Assembly (NCBI GenBank): GCA_964583335.1
Contig: CAZOVG010000004.1
Location: 1 to 64,000 of the forward strand
Source: JAGNKE01 sp964583335
Lineage (GTDB): Bacteria > Pseudomonadota > Alphaproteobacteria > Micavibrionales > Micavibrionaceae
Reading direction: 5' to 3'
DNA length: 64,000 nucleotides
Below the pieces are notes generated by a model that had not been told where the DNA came from, did not search any database, and worked only from the letters and a program-made list of their open reading frames with translations. The position numbers and the translations under genes are program-made. Numbering within the stretch: the stretch's first letter is position 1; the number at the start of each line of letters is the position of its first letter. Shown piece by piece: positions 1 through 8,965 of this stretch.

Positions 1-75
1 TGGTGGGTGCTGAGGGGATCGAACCCCCGGCCCTCTCGGTGTAAACGAGATGCTCTACCGCTGAGCTAAGCACCC
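1..75 (-). tRNA. tRNA-Val (anticodon TAC)
   Basis: Read on the minus strand this folds as a cloverleaf. The acceptor starts GGGTGCT and pairs with AGCACCC, the D-arm has AGCTCAGCGGTAGAGC, and the anticodon stem TCTCG/CGAGA encloses the loop TTTACAC, giving anticodon TAC (valine). The T-arm has GGTTCGATCC. CCA is encoded at positions 1-3. It lies downstream of hupB on the same strand, an arrangement familiar in alphaproteobacteria. Confidence 0.96.
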
Positions 76-211
76 TCTCGGCTATTTGCCATACAGGACA
101 GGGGATACTCCTAGCGGCTTGCGGGGGAAAAATCAAGCGGGAATAGGGCGGACGGACGGCGCGGGGCAAAAAATCAGGGAAACCGGGCGTTTCGGGCCGG
201 GTTTGGGGCGT

Positions 212-250
212 AAAAAATCCGGCCAGACCCCACGGGCACGGCCGGATTTT
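212..250 (-). terminator. Rho-independent terminator of hupB
   Basis: On the minus strand a stem AAATCCGGCC pairs with GGCCGGATTT around a GC-rich loop of about 17 nt and is followed by a run of T. It starts about 25 bp past the hupB stop codon, so it should end the hupB transcript before the tRNA-Val gene. Confidence 0.85.
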
Positions 251-274
251 CGAATTCTTCAATCAATCAAGCGC

Positions 275-550
275 TTACTTGTTGACGGCTTCCTTCAGCT
301 CTTTGCCAGCCTTGAATTTGGGCTGCTTGGATGCGGGGATCTTGATCGGCTCGCCCGTGCGCGGGTTGCGGCCGGTCGTGGCTGCGCGCTTGGCGACAGT
401 AAAAGTGCCGAAGCCAACGAGACGAACATCATCACCTTTTTTCAGGCTCGCCTTGATCGAGTCGATCACAGCGTCAACGGCCTGTGCGGCCTTCTGTTTG
501 GAGATGTCGGCTTTGTCGGCCACTTTTGCTACTAGGTCTTGCTTATTCAT
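275..550 (-). CDS. hupB: DNA-binding protein HU (beta type)
   Basis: This 91-residue histone-like protein bends DNA nonspecifically and helps organise the nucleoid. The N-terminus MNKQDLVAKVAD, the central GFGTF and the arm with GRNPRTGEPI are the standard HU signatures, and the length is that of the family. The frame stays open to 601, but the start at 550 is chosen because it gives the canonical N-terminus and has GGTGG about 6 nt upstream. It sits between lon and tRNA-Val with its own 158-bp upstream gap, so it probably has its own promoter, and it ends at a strong terminator. Confidence 0.97.
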   Translation of the reverse strand: MNKQDLVAKVADKADISKQKAAQAVDAVIDSIKASLKKGDDVRLVGFGTFTVAKRAATTGRNPRTGEPIKIPASKQPKFKAGKELKEAVNK

Positions 551-708
551 TGAAACCACCTTCGAGTTAGAGTTAAGCAAAGAAAACAAGAACGCGAACA
601 ACCTTGTAATCCGTTTTCACGGAGGAGGGCATCGGGCCGAAACCCGTATCCCATAAGGCTTTCCGTCCATTGTCGGTGATTCTTTTGTAAGCTGTTTTTG
701 CAAAAGAC

Positions 709-3129
709 TCAATGATGAATCACGTCTTCGCCTTGATTTTCTGCTGTTTTTGAAGAAATTTGGCTCATTTTATCATCTTTTTCTGCATTGAGCGGCTCAG
801 GCATATGCGCGAGCGCGTGTCCGAGCACTTCTTCGATCTGGCTGACGCATTCGATTTCAAGGCCGCGCAGAACATTGTTGGGAATGTCGGCGAGATCTTT
901 TTCGTTCTCTTTCGGGATAAGAACTTTTTTGATGCCTCCGCGCAAAGCGGCGAGGAGCTTCTCTTTCAGTCCGCCGATGGCGGTGACGTTGCCGCGCAGG
1001 TTCACCTCGCCGGTCATGGCGATGTCCTTGCGAATCGGTATGCCGGTGAGTGCGGAAACGATGGCGGTGACCATCGCCGCGCCTGCGGACGGGCCGTCCT
1101 TCGGCGTCGCGCCTTCGGGCACGTGGACGTGGATCTGCTGCTCCTTGAGCGTTTCATATTCCAGCCCGTATTGCGCCGCGCGCGATTTGATCAACATTTC
1201 GGCGACGGTGATGGATTCCTTCATTACGTCTTTCAGGTTTCCGGTCGTCGTGACCTTGCCGTCCTTGCCGCGCATGGTGACCGCCTCGATCGAGAGGATG
1301 TCACCGCCCGTGTCGGTGTAGGCGAGGCCGGTGACGACGCCGATGCGGTCCTCGGTCTCGATTTCGCCGAAGCGGTATTTCTTGACGCCCGCGTATTTCT
1401 CAAGGCTCTTGCGGGTGACTGTCACGGAGCCACGGCCCTTCATCAGGATTTCCTTGATGGCCTTGCGGCAGAGATTTGCAATCTCGCGTTCGAGGTTCCG
1501 CACACCCGCCTCGCGGGTGTAGTAGCGGATCAGGTCGCGGATGACGGCATCGTGAATGACGAACTCGCCCTTTTTCAGGCCGGCCATCTGCATCTGCTTT
1601 TTCAGGATGTGGCGTTTGACGATCTCAAGCTTTTCATCTTCGGTGTAGCCGGAGATGCGCAGAATTTCCATCCGGTCCAGCAAGGGGCGCGGCATGGTCT
1701 GCGTTGTGTTGGCCGTACAGACGAACATCACGTCGGAGAGGTCGTAGTCCAGCTCCAGATAATGATCCTGGAATTTGTCGTTCTGTTCGGGGTCGAGGAC
1801 CTCCAGCAGGGCGGAGCTGGGGTCGCCGCGCCAGTCGGCGCCGAGCTTGTCGATCTCGTCGAGCAGGAAGAGCGGGTTGGTCGTCTTGGCCTTCTTCATG
1901 CCCTGAATGATCTTGCCGGGCATCGCGCCGATATAGGTCCGGCGGTGGCCGCGAATTTCGCTTTCGTCCCGAACGCCGCCCAGAGACATGCGCACGAAAT
2001 GGCGGTTTGTCGCCTTCGCCACGGATTGCCCCAGAGAGGTTTTACCCACGCCCGGCGGACCGACGAGGCAAAGGATCGGACCCTTGACCTTGCTGGTGCG
2101 TTGCTGCACGGCGAGGTATTCGAGGATGCGTTCCTTGACGCGCTCCAGCCCGTAATGATCCTTGTCGAGAATTTCCTTGGCCTTGCGGATGTCTTTCTTG
2201 ACGCGGGTCTTGCGGTGCCAGGGCACGTTCAGCATCCAGTCGAGATAGTTGCGCACGACCGTCGCCTCGGCGGACATCGGGCTCATCTGACGAAGTTTCT
2301 TGAGTTCGTGGTGGGCGCGTTCCAGCGCCTCCTTGCTGAGCTTGGCTTCTTCGATCTTCTTTTCGAGTTCGCCGAGTTCGTCCATGCCGTCCTCGCCCTC
2401 GTTGAGTTCGCGCTGGATGGCCTTCATCTGTTCGTTGAGGTAATACTCGCGCTGGGTCTTTTCCATCTGGCGCTTGACGCGGCCACGGATGCGCTTTTCA
2501 ACCTGGAGCACGCCAATCTCACCCTCCATCAGGGCATAGAGACGTTCGAGCCGTTCCGCCGCCGCGCCAGTCTCCAGAAGCTCCTGCTTCTGGTCGATCT
2601 TGAGCGTGAGGTGGGAGGCGATGGTGTCGGCCATTTTCGAGGGGTCGTTGATCTGGTTGACCGAGACGATGACCTCAGGCGGAATTTTCTTGTTCAGTTT
2701 GACGTATTGCTCGAACTGAGTCATCACCGCGCGGGCCAGCGCCTCCAGCTCCGGGCTGATCGGGGAGGTGTCGGGAATTTCCGTCACGGTGGCTTCGAGG
2801 AAATTGCGTTCCTCGGAAAAGTCGTTGATGCGGACGCGCTGGGTGCCCTCGACCAGAACCTTCACGGTGCCGTCAGGCAGCTTGAGAAGCTGGAGGATGG
2901 TGCCGACCGTTCCGATGGTGAACAGGTCTTTGGATTGCGGATCGTCGTCGGACGGATTTTTTTGCGTCACCAGCAGGATTTTCTTGTCGGCGTGAATGAC
3001 GTTCTCAAGGGCGACGACGGATTTTTCGCGCCCGACGAACAGGGGTACGATCATATGGGGGAACACAACGATGTCCCGCAGAGGCAAGACCGCGTATGAA
3101 CGCAATTTCGTGGGTTCTGAGCCGAGCAT
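709..3129 (-). CDS. lon: ATP-dependent protease La (Lon)
   Basis: An 806-residue LonA protease that degrades misfolded and regulatory proteins in the cytoplasm. The substrate-binding N-domain begins VLPLRDIVVFPHM near residue 14. The AAA+ module has Walker A GPPGVGKT at residues 357-364 and Walker B FLLDEID near 421-427. The C-terminal peptidase has the catalytic Ser681 in DGPSAGAAM and Lys722 in GGLKEK, forming the Ser-Lys dyad. Length and domain order match the family. It follows clpP on the same strand after 215 bp, so clpX is missing from the usual clpP-clpX-lon order. Confidence 0.98.
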   Translation of the reverse strand: MLGSEPTKLRSYAVLPLRDIVVFPHMIVPLFVGREKSVVALENVIHADKKILLVTQKNPSDDDPQSKDLFTIGTVGTILQLLKLPDGTVKVLVEGTQRVRINDFSEERNFLEATVTEIPDTSPISPELEALARAVMTQFEQYVKLNKKIPPEVIVSVNQINDPSKMADTIASHLTLKIDQKQELLETGAAAERLERLYALMEGEIGVLQVEKRIRGRVKRQMEKTQREYYLNEQMKAIQRELNEGEDGMDELGELEKKIEEAKLSKEALERAHHELKKLRQMSPMSAEATVVRNYLDWMLNVPWHRKTRVKKDIRKAKEILDKDHYGLERVKERILEYLAVQQRTSKVKGPILCLVGPPGVGKTSLGQSVAKATNRHFVRMSLGGVRDESEIRGHRRTYIGAMPGKIIQGMKKAKTTNPLFLLDEIDKLGADWRGDPSSALLEVLDPEQNDKFQDHYLELDYDLSDVMFVCTANTTQTMPRPLLDRMEILRISGYTEDEKLEIVKRHILKKQMQMAGLKKGEFVIHDAVIRDLIRYYTREAGVRNLEREIANLCRKAIKEILMKGRGSVTVTRKSLEKYAGVKKYRFGEIETEDRIGVVTGLAYTDTGGDILSIEAVTMRGKDGKVTTTGNLKDVMKESITVAEMLIKSRAAQYGLEYETLKEQQIHVHVPEGATPKDGPSAGAAMVTAIVSALTGIPIRKDIAMTGEVNLRGNVTAIGGLKEKLLAALRGGIKKVLIPKENEKDLADIPNNVLRGLEIECVSQIEEVLGHALAHMPEPLNAEKDDKMSQISSKTAENQGEDVIHH

Positions 3130-3344
3130 GTTTTGTCCGTTTTCCGCTAAAAATGTTTGCTTACGTGGTCATTATGGAGACGAACGCGCGCTATTCAAAG
3201 CACTTTTTCGTATATGTCCGTTATCGATTATTTCGCCAAATGTTAATAAAAGGTTACACCGCCCCGCGTGGTTTAAAAACCTTGAAGGTTGATGCTAACA
3301 GACAGTTGTTTATTTTCTGTTAGGACGCGCTAAGGCGCTGATCG
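3130..3344. other. lon upstream region with short palindromes
   Basis: This 215-bp gap lies between the clpP stop and the lon start, where alphaproteobacteria commonly carry clpX. No open frame resembling ClpX or a remnant of it is visible. It holds a perfect 13-bp palindrome (AACCTTGAAGGTT, 3278-3290) and a looser inverted repeat of AACAG/CTGTT (3297-3322). Either could be a lon operator or part of a clpP terminator. I do not see a convincing RpoH-type promoter. Confidence 0.4.
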
Positions 3345-3992
3345 CTATTTCTTTTTCGTGTCTTCTTCGGCCGCCCCGGCGCGCTTATCGACCACGTGGT
3401 CGATCAGGCCCCAGTCTTTGGCTTCCTCTGCGCTCATGAAGCGGTCGCGCTCCATGGCTTCCTCGACGACCTTGAGTTTCTGGCCGGTGTGCTTGACGTA
3501 GGTTTCGTTCAGCTTTTGACGCAGGCGCAGGATTTCCTTGGCGTGGATTTCGATGTCCGTTGCCTGACCGCGTGCACCGCCGGAGGGCTGGTGGATCATG
3601 ATGCGGGAGTGGGGGAGCGAGTATCGCTTGCCCGGCGCCCCGGCCATCAGCAGGAACGAGCCCATCGAGGCGGCCTGACCGATACAGACGGTCGAGATTT
3701 CAGGCTTGATATATTGCATGGTGTCGTAGATCGCGAGGCCAGAGGTCACCACGCCGCCGGGTGAGTTGATGTAGAAGGAGATTTCCTTTTTGGGGTTCTC
3801 CGACTCCAGAAACAGGAGCTGGGCGCAGATCAGGCTGGACACATAGTCGTTGACTTCCCCGGTGAGGAAAATAATCCGCTCCTTCAGCATACGGGAGAAG
3901 ATGTCAAAGGCCCGTTCGCCCCGGTTCGTCTGTTCGATGACGGTGGGGATGAGGTGGCTCATGTAGGTTTCAACTGGGTCGCGTTCAGACAT
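3345..3992 (-). CDS. clpP: ATP-dependent Clp protease proteolytic subunit
   Basis: The 215-residue ClpP peptidase forms a tetradecameric chamber that degrades substrates fed by ClpX or ClpA. The catalytic triad is Ser109 (GQAASMGS), His134 (MIHQP) and Asp183 (ERDRF), at the same spacing as in E. coli ClpP. The ATG at 3992 is chosen over an in-frame GTG at 4001; neither has a clear Shine-Dalgarno. The C-terminus is a lysine-rich tail (DTKKK). It follows tig after a terminator, as in many proteobacteria, but the partner ATPase gene clpX is not adjacent. Confidence 0.97.
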   Translation of the reverse strand: MSERDPVETYMSHLIPTVIEQTNRGERAFDIFSRMLKERIIFLTGEVNDYVSSLICAQLLFLESENPKKEISFYINSPGGVVTSGLAIYDTMQYIKPEISTVCIGQAASMGSFLLMAGAPGKRYSLPHSRIMIHQPSGGARGQATDIEIHAKEILRLRQKLNETYVKHTGQKLKVVEEAMERDRFMSAEEAKDWGLIDHVVDKRAGAAEEDTKKK

Positions 3993-4070
3993 TTCGTACA
4001 CTCATATTTAGGGTCGATATTTTTCAGGTCGTTCGATACGTTCCGCCGGTTCGGTCACGAAAAGGGGATA

Positions 4071-4107
4071 AAAACAAACAAACCCTATCACAGGACAGGG
4101 TTTGTTC
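4071..4107 (-). terminator. Rho-independent terminator of tig
   Basis: On the minus strand the stem AACAAACCCT pairs with AGGGTTTGTT around about 8 nt and is followed by TGTTTTT. It lies just beyond the tig stop codon and would separate tig from clpP transcription, although read-through is possible. Confidence 0.8.
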
Positions 4108-4134
4108 AAGTACGGATTTATTTTTAAGCGCCAT

Positions 4135-5562
4135 TCATTCAGAGGCTTTTTTCTTCTTGGCGGCGGGCTTTTTTTCCTTTTCCTCGCCCTTGGCGGGTTT
4201 TTTGGCCTTGGCGGGTTTTTCTGTTTTTTCAGTGCCTTCGGCCAGAGTCTTTTCTTCTTCTTCAACCAACTGCGCGGGGGTTACCTCGCGTGTCGAGACT
4301 TCGGAGAGTTCGAGGATGAAGTCAACGACCTTGTCCTCGTAGATCGGCGCGCGCAGGCCTTCCAGAGCGTGGCGATTCTTGGAAAAATAGTCGAAGACGC
4401 GTTTTTCCTGACCGGGGTATTTCTGGGCCTCTGTGATAACGGCCTTCTGCAGTTCCTGATCGGAGACGCGGATCTTGTTGTCCTTGCCGATTTCGGCGAG
4501 GACGAGCCCGAGGCGTACGCGGCGTTCCGCGATGGCCTTCAGTTCCTCTTTTTCGTCTTCGTTCAGGTCGGCTTCTCCGCCGCGCTCGTTGTGGTCCATC
4601 ATGACCTGACGGGTGATGTTTTCCAGTTCCTGCTTTTTCATGCCTTCGGGAATTTCGAAGTCATGGGCCGCGTCCAGCTTGTCCAGAAGCTTTTTCTTGA
4701 GGATCAGACGGCTTTGCTGGTCGAGTTCGCGGTTGATCTGCTCTTCTACGGCCTTGCGGAGGGATGCGACGTCCTGAAGGCCGAGCGATTGGGCGAATTC
4801 ATCGTCGATCTCGGTTTCGGCCAGTTCGCGGATTTCGTGGATCGTGACATCAAAAATGGCGTCCTGCCCGGCCAGAGCGGGGACGGGGTATTCCTCGGGG
4901 AATGATACTTTAACTTCCACATCGGCGCCGGTCTTTTTGCCGATCAGCTGGTCTTCGAATCCGGGGATGAAGCGGCCGCTGCCGAGTTCCAGATGGTGGC
5001 CTTGAGCCGCCATGCCGGGGTGTTCGACGTTGTCGGCGGCGGTGCGGCCCTTGAAGTCGATGACCACGATGTCGCCTTTTTTGCTGCCGCGCGCGGATTC
5101 AACCGGTTTGCTTGAGCGGCGGGAGGAGGCGATGCGTCCGATGGCCTCGTCGATGGATTTGTCGTCGGCCTTGGCGACGGGTTTTTCGAGCTTCATGCCT
5201 TTGTAGTCCGCGACTTCGACTTTCGGCAGAACTTCGACGGAGAGGGTGAAGGTCAGGTCCTGGCCCTCGTCGAAGGATTTGACCTCGATCTTGGGCTGCA
5301 TGGCGGGCTGGAGGCCCTTGTCTTCCAGAGCTTTCTGGGAGGATTCGTTGACTGCAATTTCCAGAACCTCGCCCATGATGGCGCGGCCGTATTTCTGCTT
5401 GAGAAGGGGCAGGGGCACCTTGCCGGGGCGGAAGCCCGGGATGCGGATCGTTTTACCGACTTCCTTCAGGCGGCTGTCCACGCGCGTGTCAATTTCGCTG
5501 GCCTTTACGGTCACTTCCAGCTCATGCAACAATCCGTCCTGTTTCAACTGTTTAACCTGCAT
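4135..5562 (-). CDS. tig: Trigger factor, ribosome-associated chaperone
   Basis: A 475-residue trigger factor that binds the ribosome near the exit tunnel and shields nascent chains. The N-terminal ribosome-binding region contains the hallmark GFRPGKVP. A central FKBP-type prolyl isomerase domain has KGDIVVIDFKG and LGSGRFIPGFEDQLIG, and the helical C-domain follows. The protein ends with a Lys/Ala/Glu-rich low-complexity tail of about 45 residues, longer than the E. coli protein (432 aa) but common in alphaproteobacteria. It stands upstream of clpP on the same strand with its own terminator. Confidence 0.97.
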   Translation of the reverse strand: MQVKQLKQDGLLHELEVTVKASEIDTRVDSRLKEVGKTIRIPGFRPGKVPLPLLKQKYGRAIMGEVLEIAVNESSQKALEDKGLQPAMQPKIEVKSFDEGQDLTFTLSVEVLPKVEVADYKGMKLEKPVAKADDKSIDEAIGRIASSRRSSKPVESARGSKKGDIVVIDFKGRTAADNVEHPGMAAQGHHLELGSGRFIPGFEDQLIGKKTGADVEVKVSFPEEYPVPALAGQDAIFDVTIHEIRELAETEIDDEFAQSLGLQDVASLRKAVEEQINRELDQQSRLILKKKLLDKLDAAHDFEIPEGMKKQELENITRQVMMDHNERGGEADLNEDEKEELKAIAERRVRLGLVLAEIGKDNKIRVSDQELQKAVITEAQKYPGQEKRVFDYFSKNRHALEGLRAPIYEDKVVDFILELSEVSTREVTPAQLVEEEEKTLAEGTEKTEKPAKAKKPAKGEEKEKKPAAKKKKASE

Positions 5563-5643
5563 GTCGGTCTTCTCTTTCCTTGTTTTCTATAATTTAAACT
5601 CATCTCTCGCACAGACCGCGCCTTGCGGGCGGGTTTGGTCAGT

Positions 5644-5728
5644 TGGTGCGGGTGGAGGGACTTGAACCCCCACGTCGTAAGACACCAGAACCTAAATCTG
5701 GCGCGTCTACCAATTTCGCCACACCCGC
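5644..5728 (-). tRNA. tRNA-Leu (anticodon TAG)
   Basis: On the minus strand the acceptor GCGGGTG pairs with CACCCGC, followed by discriminator A and an encoded CCA at 5644-5646. The anticodon arm CCAGA-TTTAGGT-TCTGG gives anticodon TAG (leucine). There is a long variable arm, as expected for a class II tRNA, and the T-arm has GGTTCAAGTCC. Confidence 0.96.
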
Positions 5729-5772
5729 AGCCGGAGGGCCGAATGCGGCCATCAGTGTGCTGAAGCGAGGTT

Positions 5773-6654
5773 TTATCCTAATTGACGCTGAAATCCAAGC
5801 AATTCTTGCAGGACGTTGGGAACAAGCCCGGGGAGGTCGGACGCAATCAGGCCGGGGCCGAACAGGCTTGCGGCGCGGCCATGGATCCAGACTCCGGCGC
5901 AGGCGGCGTCGAACCCGGTCATGTTCTGCGCCATCAGGCCCGCAATCAGGCCGGCGAGTACATCCCCGGTGCCTGCGGTGGCGAGGCTGGGCGGGGCGTT
6001 GTCGTTGATCGCGGCGTCTTTTTCACCCTTTGCGATGGCGGTTTTGGGGCCTTTCAGTACAATCGTGCAGAAAACCTCCCGCGCGGCGCGGAGGGCGGCG
6101 TCGGCGCCCTTGGTGCCGATATTGGGGAAGAGGCGGGTAAATTCGCCGTGATGGGGCGTTATGACCGCGTTTTCATGCAGGGCGGCCAGAAGTTCCTTCG
6201 GGCTGGCCTGAAAAGCGTTCAGCGCATCGGCGTCCAGAACGACCGGGGTCTTGCGGGCCAGTATGCCCAGAACGAGGGTGCGGGTCATTTGCGGCTCGTC
6301 GGGGCCGAGGCCGGGGCCGATGACGCAGACATTGCGGGCCTTGGCCTCGGTTTGCTTCATAAAGTCCATCAGGCTGGTATTGTCGCGCACAATAATATGG
6401 GGGGCGCAGGCGGCGCGGTAGGCCAGCGTAGGGTCGATTCCCTCCGGGCGCTTGCGGTAATGGAAGGTCGGGCTGATGATCGTGACCAGGCCCGCGCCGA
6501 TGCGGGCGGCGGATTCGGCGGCCAGCCTTGTCGCGCCCGTCATCTCCATGCCGCCCAGAAGGGTGACCATGCCCCGGCTGTATTTATGATCTTCGGCCTG
6601 CGGGCGGGGGAAGCGTTCAAGCCAGAGTGCGGGTTCGTTTTTCATGCGCGGCAT
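5773..6654 (-). CDS. nnrD: ADP-dependent NAD(P)H-hydrate dehydratase
   Basis: A 293-residue enzyme of the YjeF-C (ribokinase-like) family that dehydrates S-NAD(P)HX and so repairs damaged nicotinamide cofactors. Diagnostic motifs are GPGLG, the VLDADALNAF strand, TPHHGEF and the C-terminal nucleotide-binding TAGTGDVLAGLIAG. Many bacteria fuse this domain to the NnrE epimerase; here only the dehydratase half is present, and no epimerase lies in the window. It stands alone between tRNA-Leu and a divergently transcribed gene. Confidence 0.9.
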   Translation of the reverse strand: MPRMKNEPALWLERFPRPQAEDHKYSRGMVTLLGGMEMTGATRLAAESAARIGAGLVTIISPTFHYRKRPEGIDPTLAYRAACAPHIIVRDNTSLMDFMKQTEAKARNVCVIGPGLGPDEPQMTRTLVLGILARKTPVVLDADALNAFQASPKELLAALHENAVITPHHGEFTRLFPNIGTKGADAALRAAREVFCTIVLKGPKTAIAKGEKDAAINDNAPPSLATAGTGDVLAGLIAGLMAQNMTGFDAACAGVWIHGRAASLFGPGLIASDLPGLVPNVLQELLGFQRQLG

Positions 6655-6761
6655 TATATATAGGTGCGGCGAGGGGGGACAGCCGGAATTTGCAGGGGGG
6701 CGGCGGGTCTGGTATGGTTTTATGATATTGTTGCCATTTAAGGGTCAAACAGGCGGGTTTT

Positions 6762-7270
6762 ATGGACGAAGAGCGCAAGATTCCCGGGCGTGCCCTGCCG
6801 TTCGGCGAGCGGGAGGCGGGGGTGATCCCCCAGCCGCGCATGGCCGGGCCGGCCGTTCATTGCATGATCATCAACTATCAGATGCTCGATACCACCATTT
6901 CGCACGAGCGCATGGCCGTGAAGCTGGCGCATCCCCAGCTTGCCGATCTCGATAACGGGCAGTTTTTCCGCCAAAGCGGCATGACCGACGAGGGGTTCAA
7001 GCAGATGACTTTGCGGGAGCTTTATCCCTATTTGCAGAGTGGTTCCGTTCAAAACGTCAAGTCCAGCCCCCGGGGTGCGTCAGCTTCGATGTCTCCGCGG
7101 AGGCGCTCGCGCAGGTCGCGCAGGCTTTTCCAGCGCGGAAATTTACGCTCTACGCCCATAAATTCGCGCAGGATCGGGACGAGGGCGTCATGGTTTTCCG
7201 CCGCTTCCTGCAATCCCGGCTGGAGGACGACCCGCCGGAATACGAGCACAGGCCCTATCTGGATGCCTGA
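6762..7270 (+). pseudogene. Conserved hypothetical gene interrupted by a -1 frameshift
   Basis: The frame from ATG 6762 (MDEERKIPGRALPFGERE...) reads convincingly through LRELYPYLQSG, then turns into Ser/Arg-rich nonsense after about codon 100. From 7061 the adjacent frame reads as normal protein: VQPPGCVSFDVSAEALAQ, then a stretch ending EHRPYLDA and a TGA at 7268-7270. Joining the two frames at GTCAAG(G)TCCAG gives a smooth product of about 169 residues. I do not recognise the family; there is no signal peptide or membrane segment. No slippery heptamer is visible at the junction, so a missing G in the assembly or a real inactivating mutation is more likely than programmed frameshifting. Confidence 0.7.
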
Positions 7271-7375
7271 AAAATTTTCCCCGGTTTTGTTGAGAGTTGT
7301 TCCAAAAAACTATTATTCAGGGCTTTCATGCCGTGTTACAGTCCGCTTTGATCTAACCAATAAAAGTAATTTTTG

Positions 7376-8440
7376 ATGATTGCTGATGCTTATATTGCCA
7401 TGCCTGCCGCTTCCGCGCAGACACAGGCCTCCCCTTGTTCTCTGGATATTGAAAGGCATTGCCGCCAATATAGTGGTGCAAGCGCCCTGCGGAGCAGCTT
7501 GCAGCTTGTCCTCACGCTGGTTCTTTATTTCGCGACGTTCGCGTTGACTATTTACGTACAAAGTTTTTCCTTCATGGCGAGTTTACCTTTGATCGTCGTG
7601 GCCGGGGGGCTTCTGACCAAGCTTTTCATCATCCAGCACGATTGCGGTCACGCGTCGTTCTTCGCGTCGAAAGCCGCGAATACGTGGACAGGACGGGCGC
7701 TTAGCCTTTTGACGTTTACACCCTACGATTTTTGGCGCCGTGCGCATAATCTTCATCACGCCACGTCGGGCGACCTCGACCGGCGCAGCATCGGTGCGAT
7801 CGACACGGTTACCGTGCGTGAATATCGTGCGCTTTCCGAGCCGATGCAGCGAAAGTACAGACTTTACCGCAATCCGCTGTTGCTCATTTTTGTGGGTACG
7901 CCGCTCTATACGCTTTTTTTCCAGCGTATTCCCCTTAATATCGCCACTCATTTCTATGAGGATTACAAGACGCTTTCGGCGGAATCGATGTTCGGCAGTA
8001 TCATGGCCACGAATTTCTTCCTGTTGGCGTTTTATGCTGCGCTGGGCGGGATTCTGGGCTTTTCGACGCTTCTGACCGTTGTTCTGCCCATCGTGATTAT
8101 CACCACATGGATCGGCGGGTGGCTGTTTTACGTGCAGCACCAGTTCGAGGATACGTACTGGCAGCGCAACAAGGACTGGACGTCCAAGGATTCCGCGCTG
8201 ATGGGTAGTTCGTATTACAAGTTGCCCAAAGTGATGCAGTGGTTCACGGGCAGCATCGGGCTGCACCACATCCATCATCTTTGCCCGAGCATCCCCAACT
8301 ACAAGCTTCAGGAGTGCATGGACGCACGGCCCGAACTGGGGACGATCAACGTCCTGACTTTCCGCGACAGTCTTAAATGCTTGCGCCTTAAGCTCTGGTG
8401 CGAGGATCGGCAGAAGCTGGTCGGGTTCGGGGAGATTTAG
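7376..8440 (+). CDS. Membrane fatty-acid desaturase
   Basis: A 354-residue integral membrane di-iron desaturase that would introduce a double bond into acyl chains. The three histidine boxes are present: HDCGH at residues 88-92, HNLHH at about 124-128 and HHIHH at 297-301. Between them lie hydrophobic segments at about 41-63, 70-86, 165-185, 205-230 and 232-254. The pattern (HDCGHASFF, HNLHHATSGDLD, GLHHIHHL) is that of the delta-12/omega-3-like bacterial subfamily; substrate and regiochemistry cannot be read from the sequence. The start is ATG 7376; a second ATG at 7400 is possible and neither has a clear ribosome site. Confidence 0.88.
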   Translation: MIADAYIAMPAASAQTQASPCSLDIERHCRQYSGASALRSSLQLVLTLVLYFATFALTIYVQSFSFMASLPLIVVAGGLLTKLFIIQHDCGHASFFASKAANTWTGRALSLLTFTPYDFWRRAHNLHHATSGDLDRRSIGAIDTVTVREYRALSEPMQRKYRLYRNPLLLIFVGTPLYTLFFQRIPLNIATHFYEDYKTLSAESMFGSIMATNFFLLAFYAALGGILGFSTLLTVVLPIVIITTWIGGWLFYVQHQFEDTYWQRNKDWTSKDSALMGSSYYKLPKVMQWFTGSIGLHHIHHLCPSIPNYKLQECMDARPELGTINVLTFRDSLKCLRLKLWCEDRQKLVGFGEI

Positions 8441-8711
8441 GTCCTTTTTTTCGGGAATGGCCGTCTTTCGAATTGTCGGTCAAAACTGTTTTCAATGGTT
8501 ATTTTTTTGTAATTCGATCTTTCTTACACCCCCATTTGTGCGCCCAGAGTGGATTGCCTTAAGGCATACTGCTATGAGGATTAACGGCTTTCGGAGACGT
8601 ATTGCTGGCCAAACGGACTCATTTACAGGGGGCATCCTAAAAAGCATCCCCTGTTTATGAAGCTTTCTGCGGTCTATGGCGAACGTGTGTGGATGTGGAT
8701 AAAGGGAAGAC

Positions 8712-8785
8712 TGGAGGCACGGCCGGGAATCGAACCCGGGTACGAGGATTTGCAGTCCTCTGCATGGCCACTCTGCCACCGCGCC
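8712..8785 (-). tRNA. tRNA-Cys (anticodon GCA)
   Basis: On the minus strand the acceptor GGCGCGG pairs with CCGTGCC (one G-U pair), with discriminator T and an encoded CCA at 8712-8714. The anticodon arm GAGGA-CTGCAAA-TCCTC gives GCA (cysteine), and the T-arm has GGTTCGATTCC. The 271-bp gap before it (8441-8711) has a short stem ACAGGGG/CCCCTGT at 8625-8654 and otherwise nothing I can assign. Confidence 0.95.
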
Positions 8786-8965
8786 GGGGTCAGAATTCGT
8801 AAGCGTCATGTTTAGTTGAACTACGGGTGCGGTGTCAACACGCCGCGCCGAAAAAACCGCTGGTCAAGCGGCGTAAAGCGGGTTATCTATGCAGAAGATG
8901 CGGGAGCGTTGTCTTCCAACGTCTTGAAAAGGCGTATTATTGTATCGTTTTTTATTCAGAGCGGC

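Noticed and set aside
760..3099. A 779-codon plus-strand open frame opposite lon
   Set aside because: It is an antisense shadow of GC-rich lon codons: composition is rich in Val, Asp, Phe and His without motifs, and lon itself is fully conserved in the other strand.
4008..4265. Lys/Pro-rich minus-strand frame at the end of tig
   Set aside because: It is the out-of-frame reading of the Lys/Ala-rich trigger factor tail plus terminator; no ribosome site.
7041..7090. Programmed -1 frameshifting at 7061
   Set aside because: No X-XXY-YYZ slippery site or stimulatory stem is evident, so a mutation or sequence error is preferred; kept as a finding but not as recoding.
8457..8809. Two short overlapping frames between the desaturase and the PCMT gene
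   Set aside because: They overlap tRNA-Cys or lack ribosome sites and protein-like composition.
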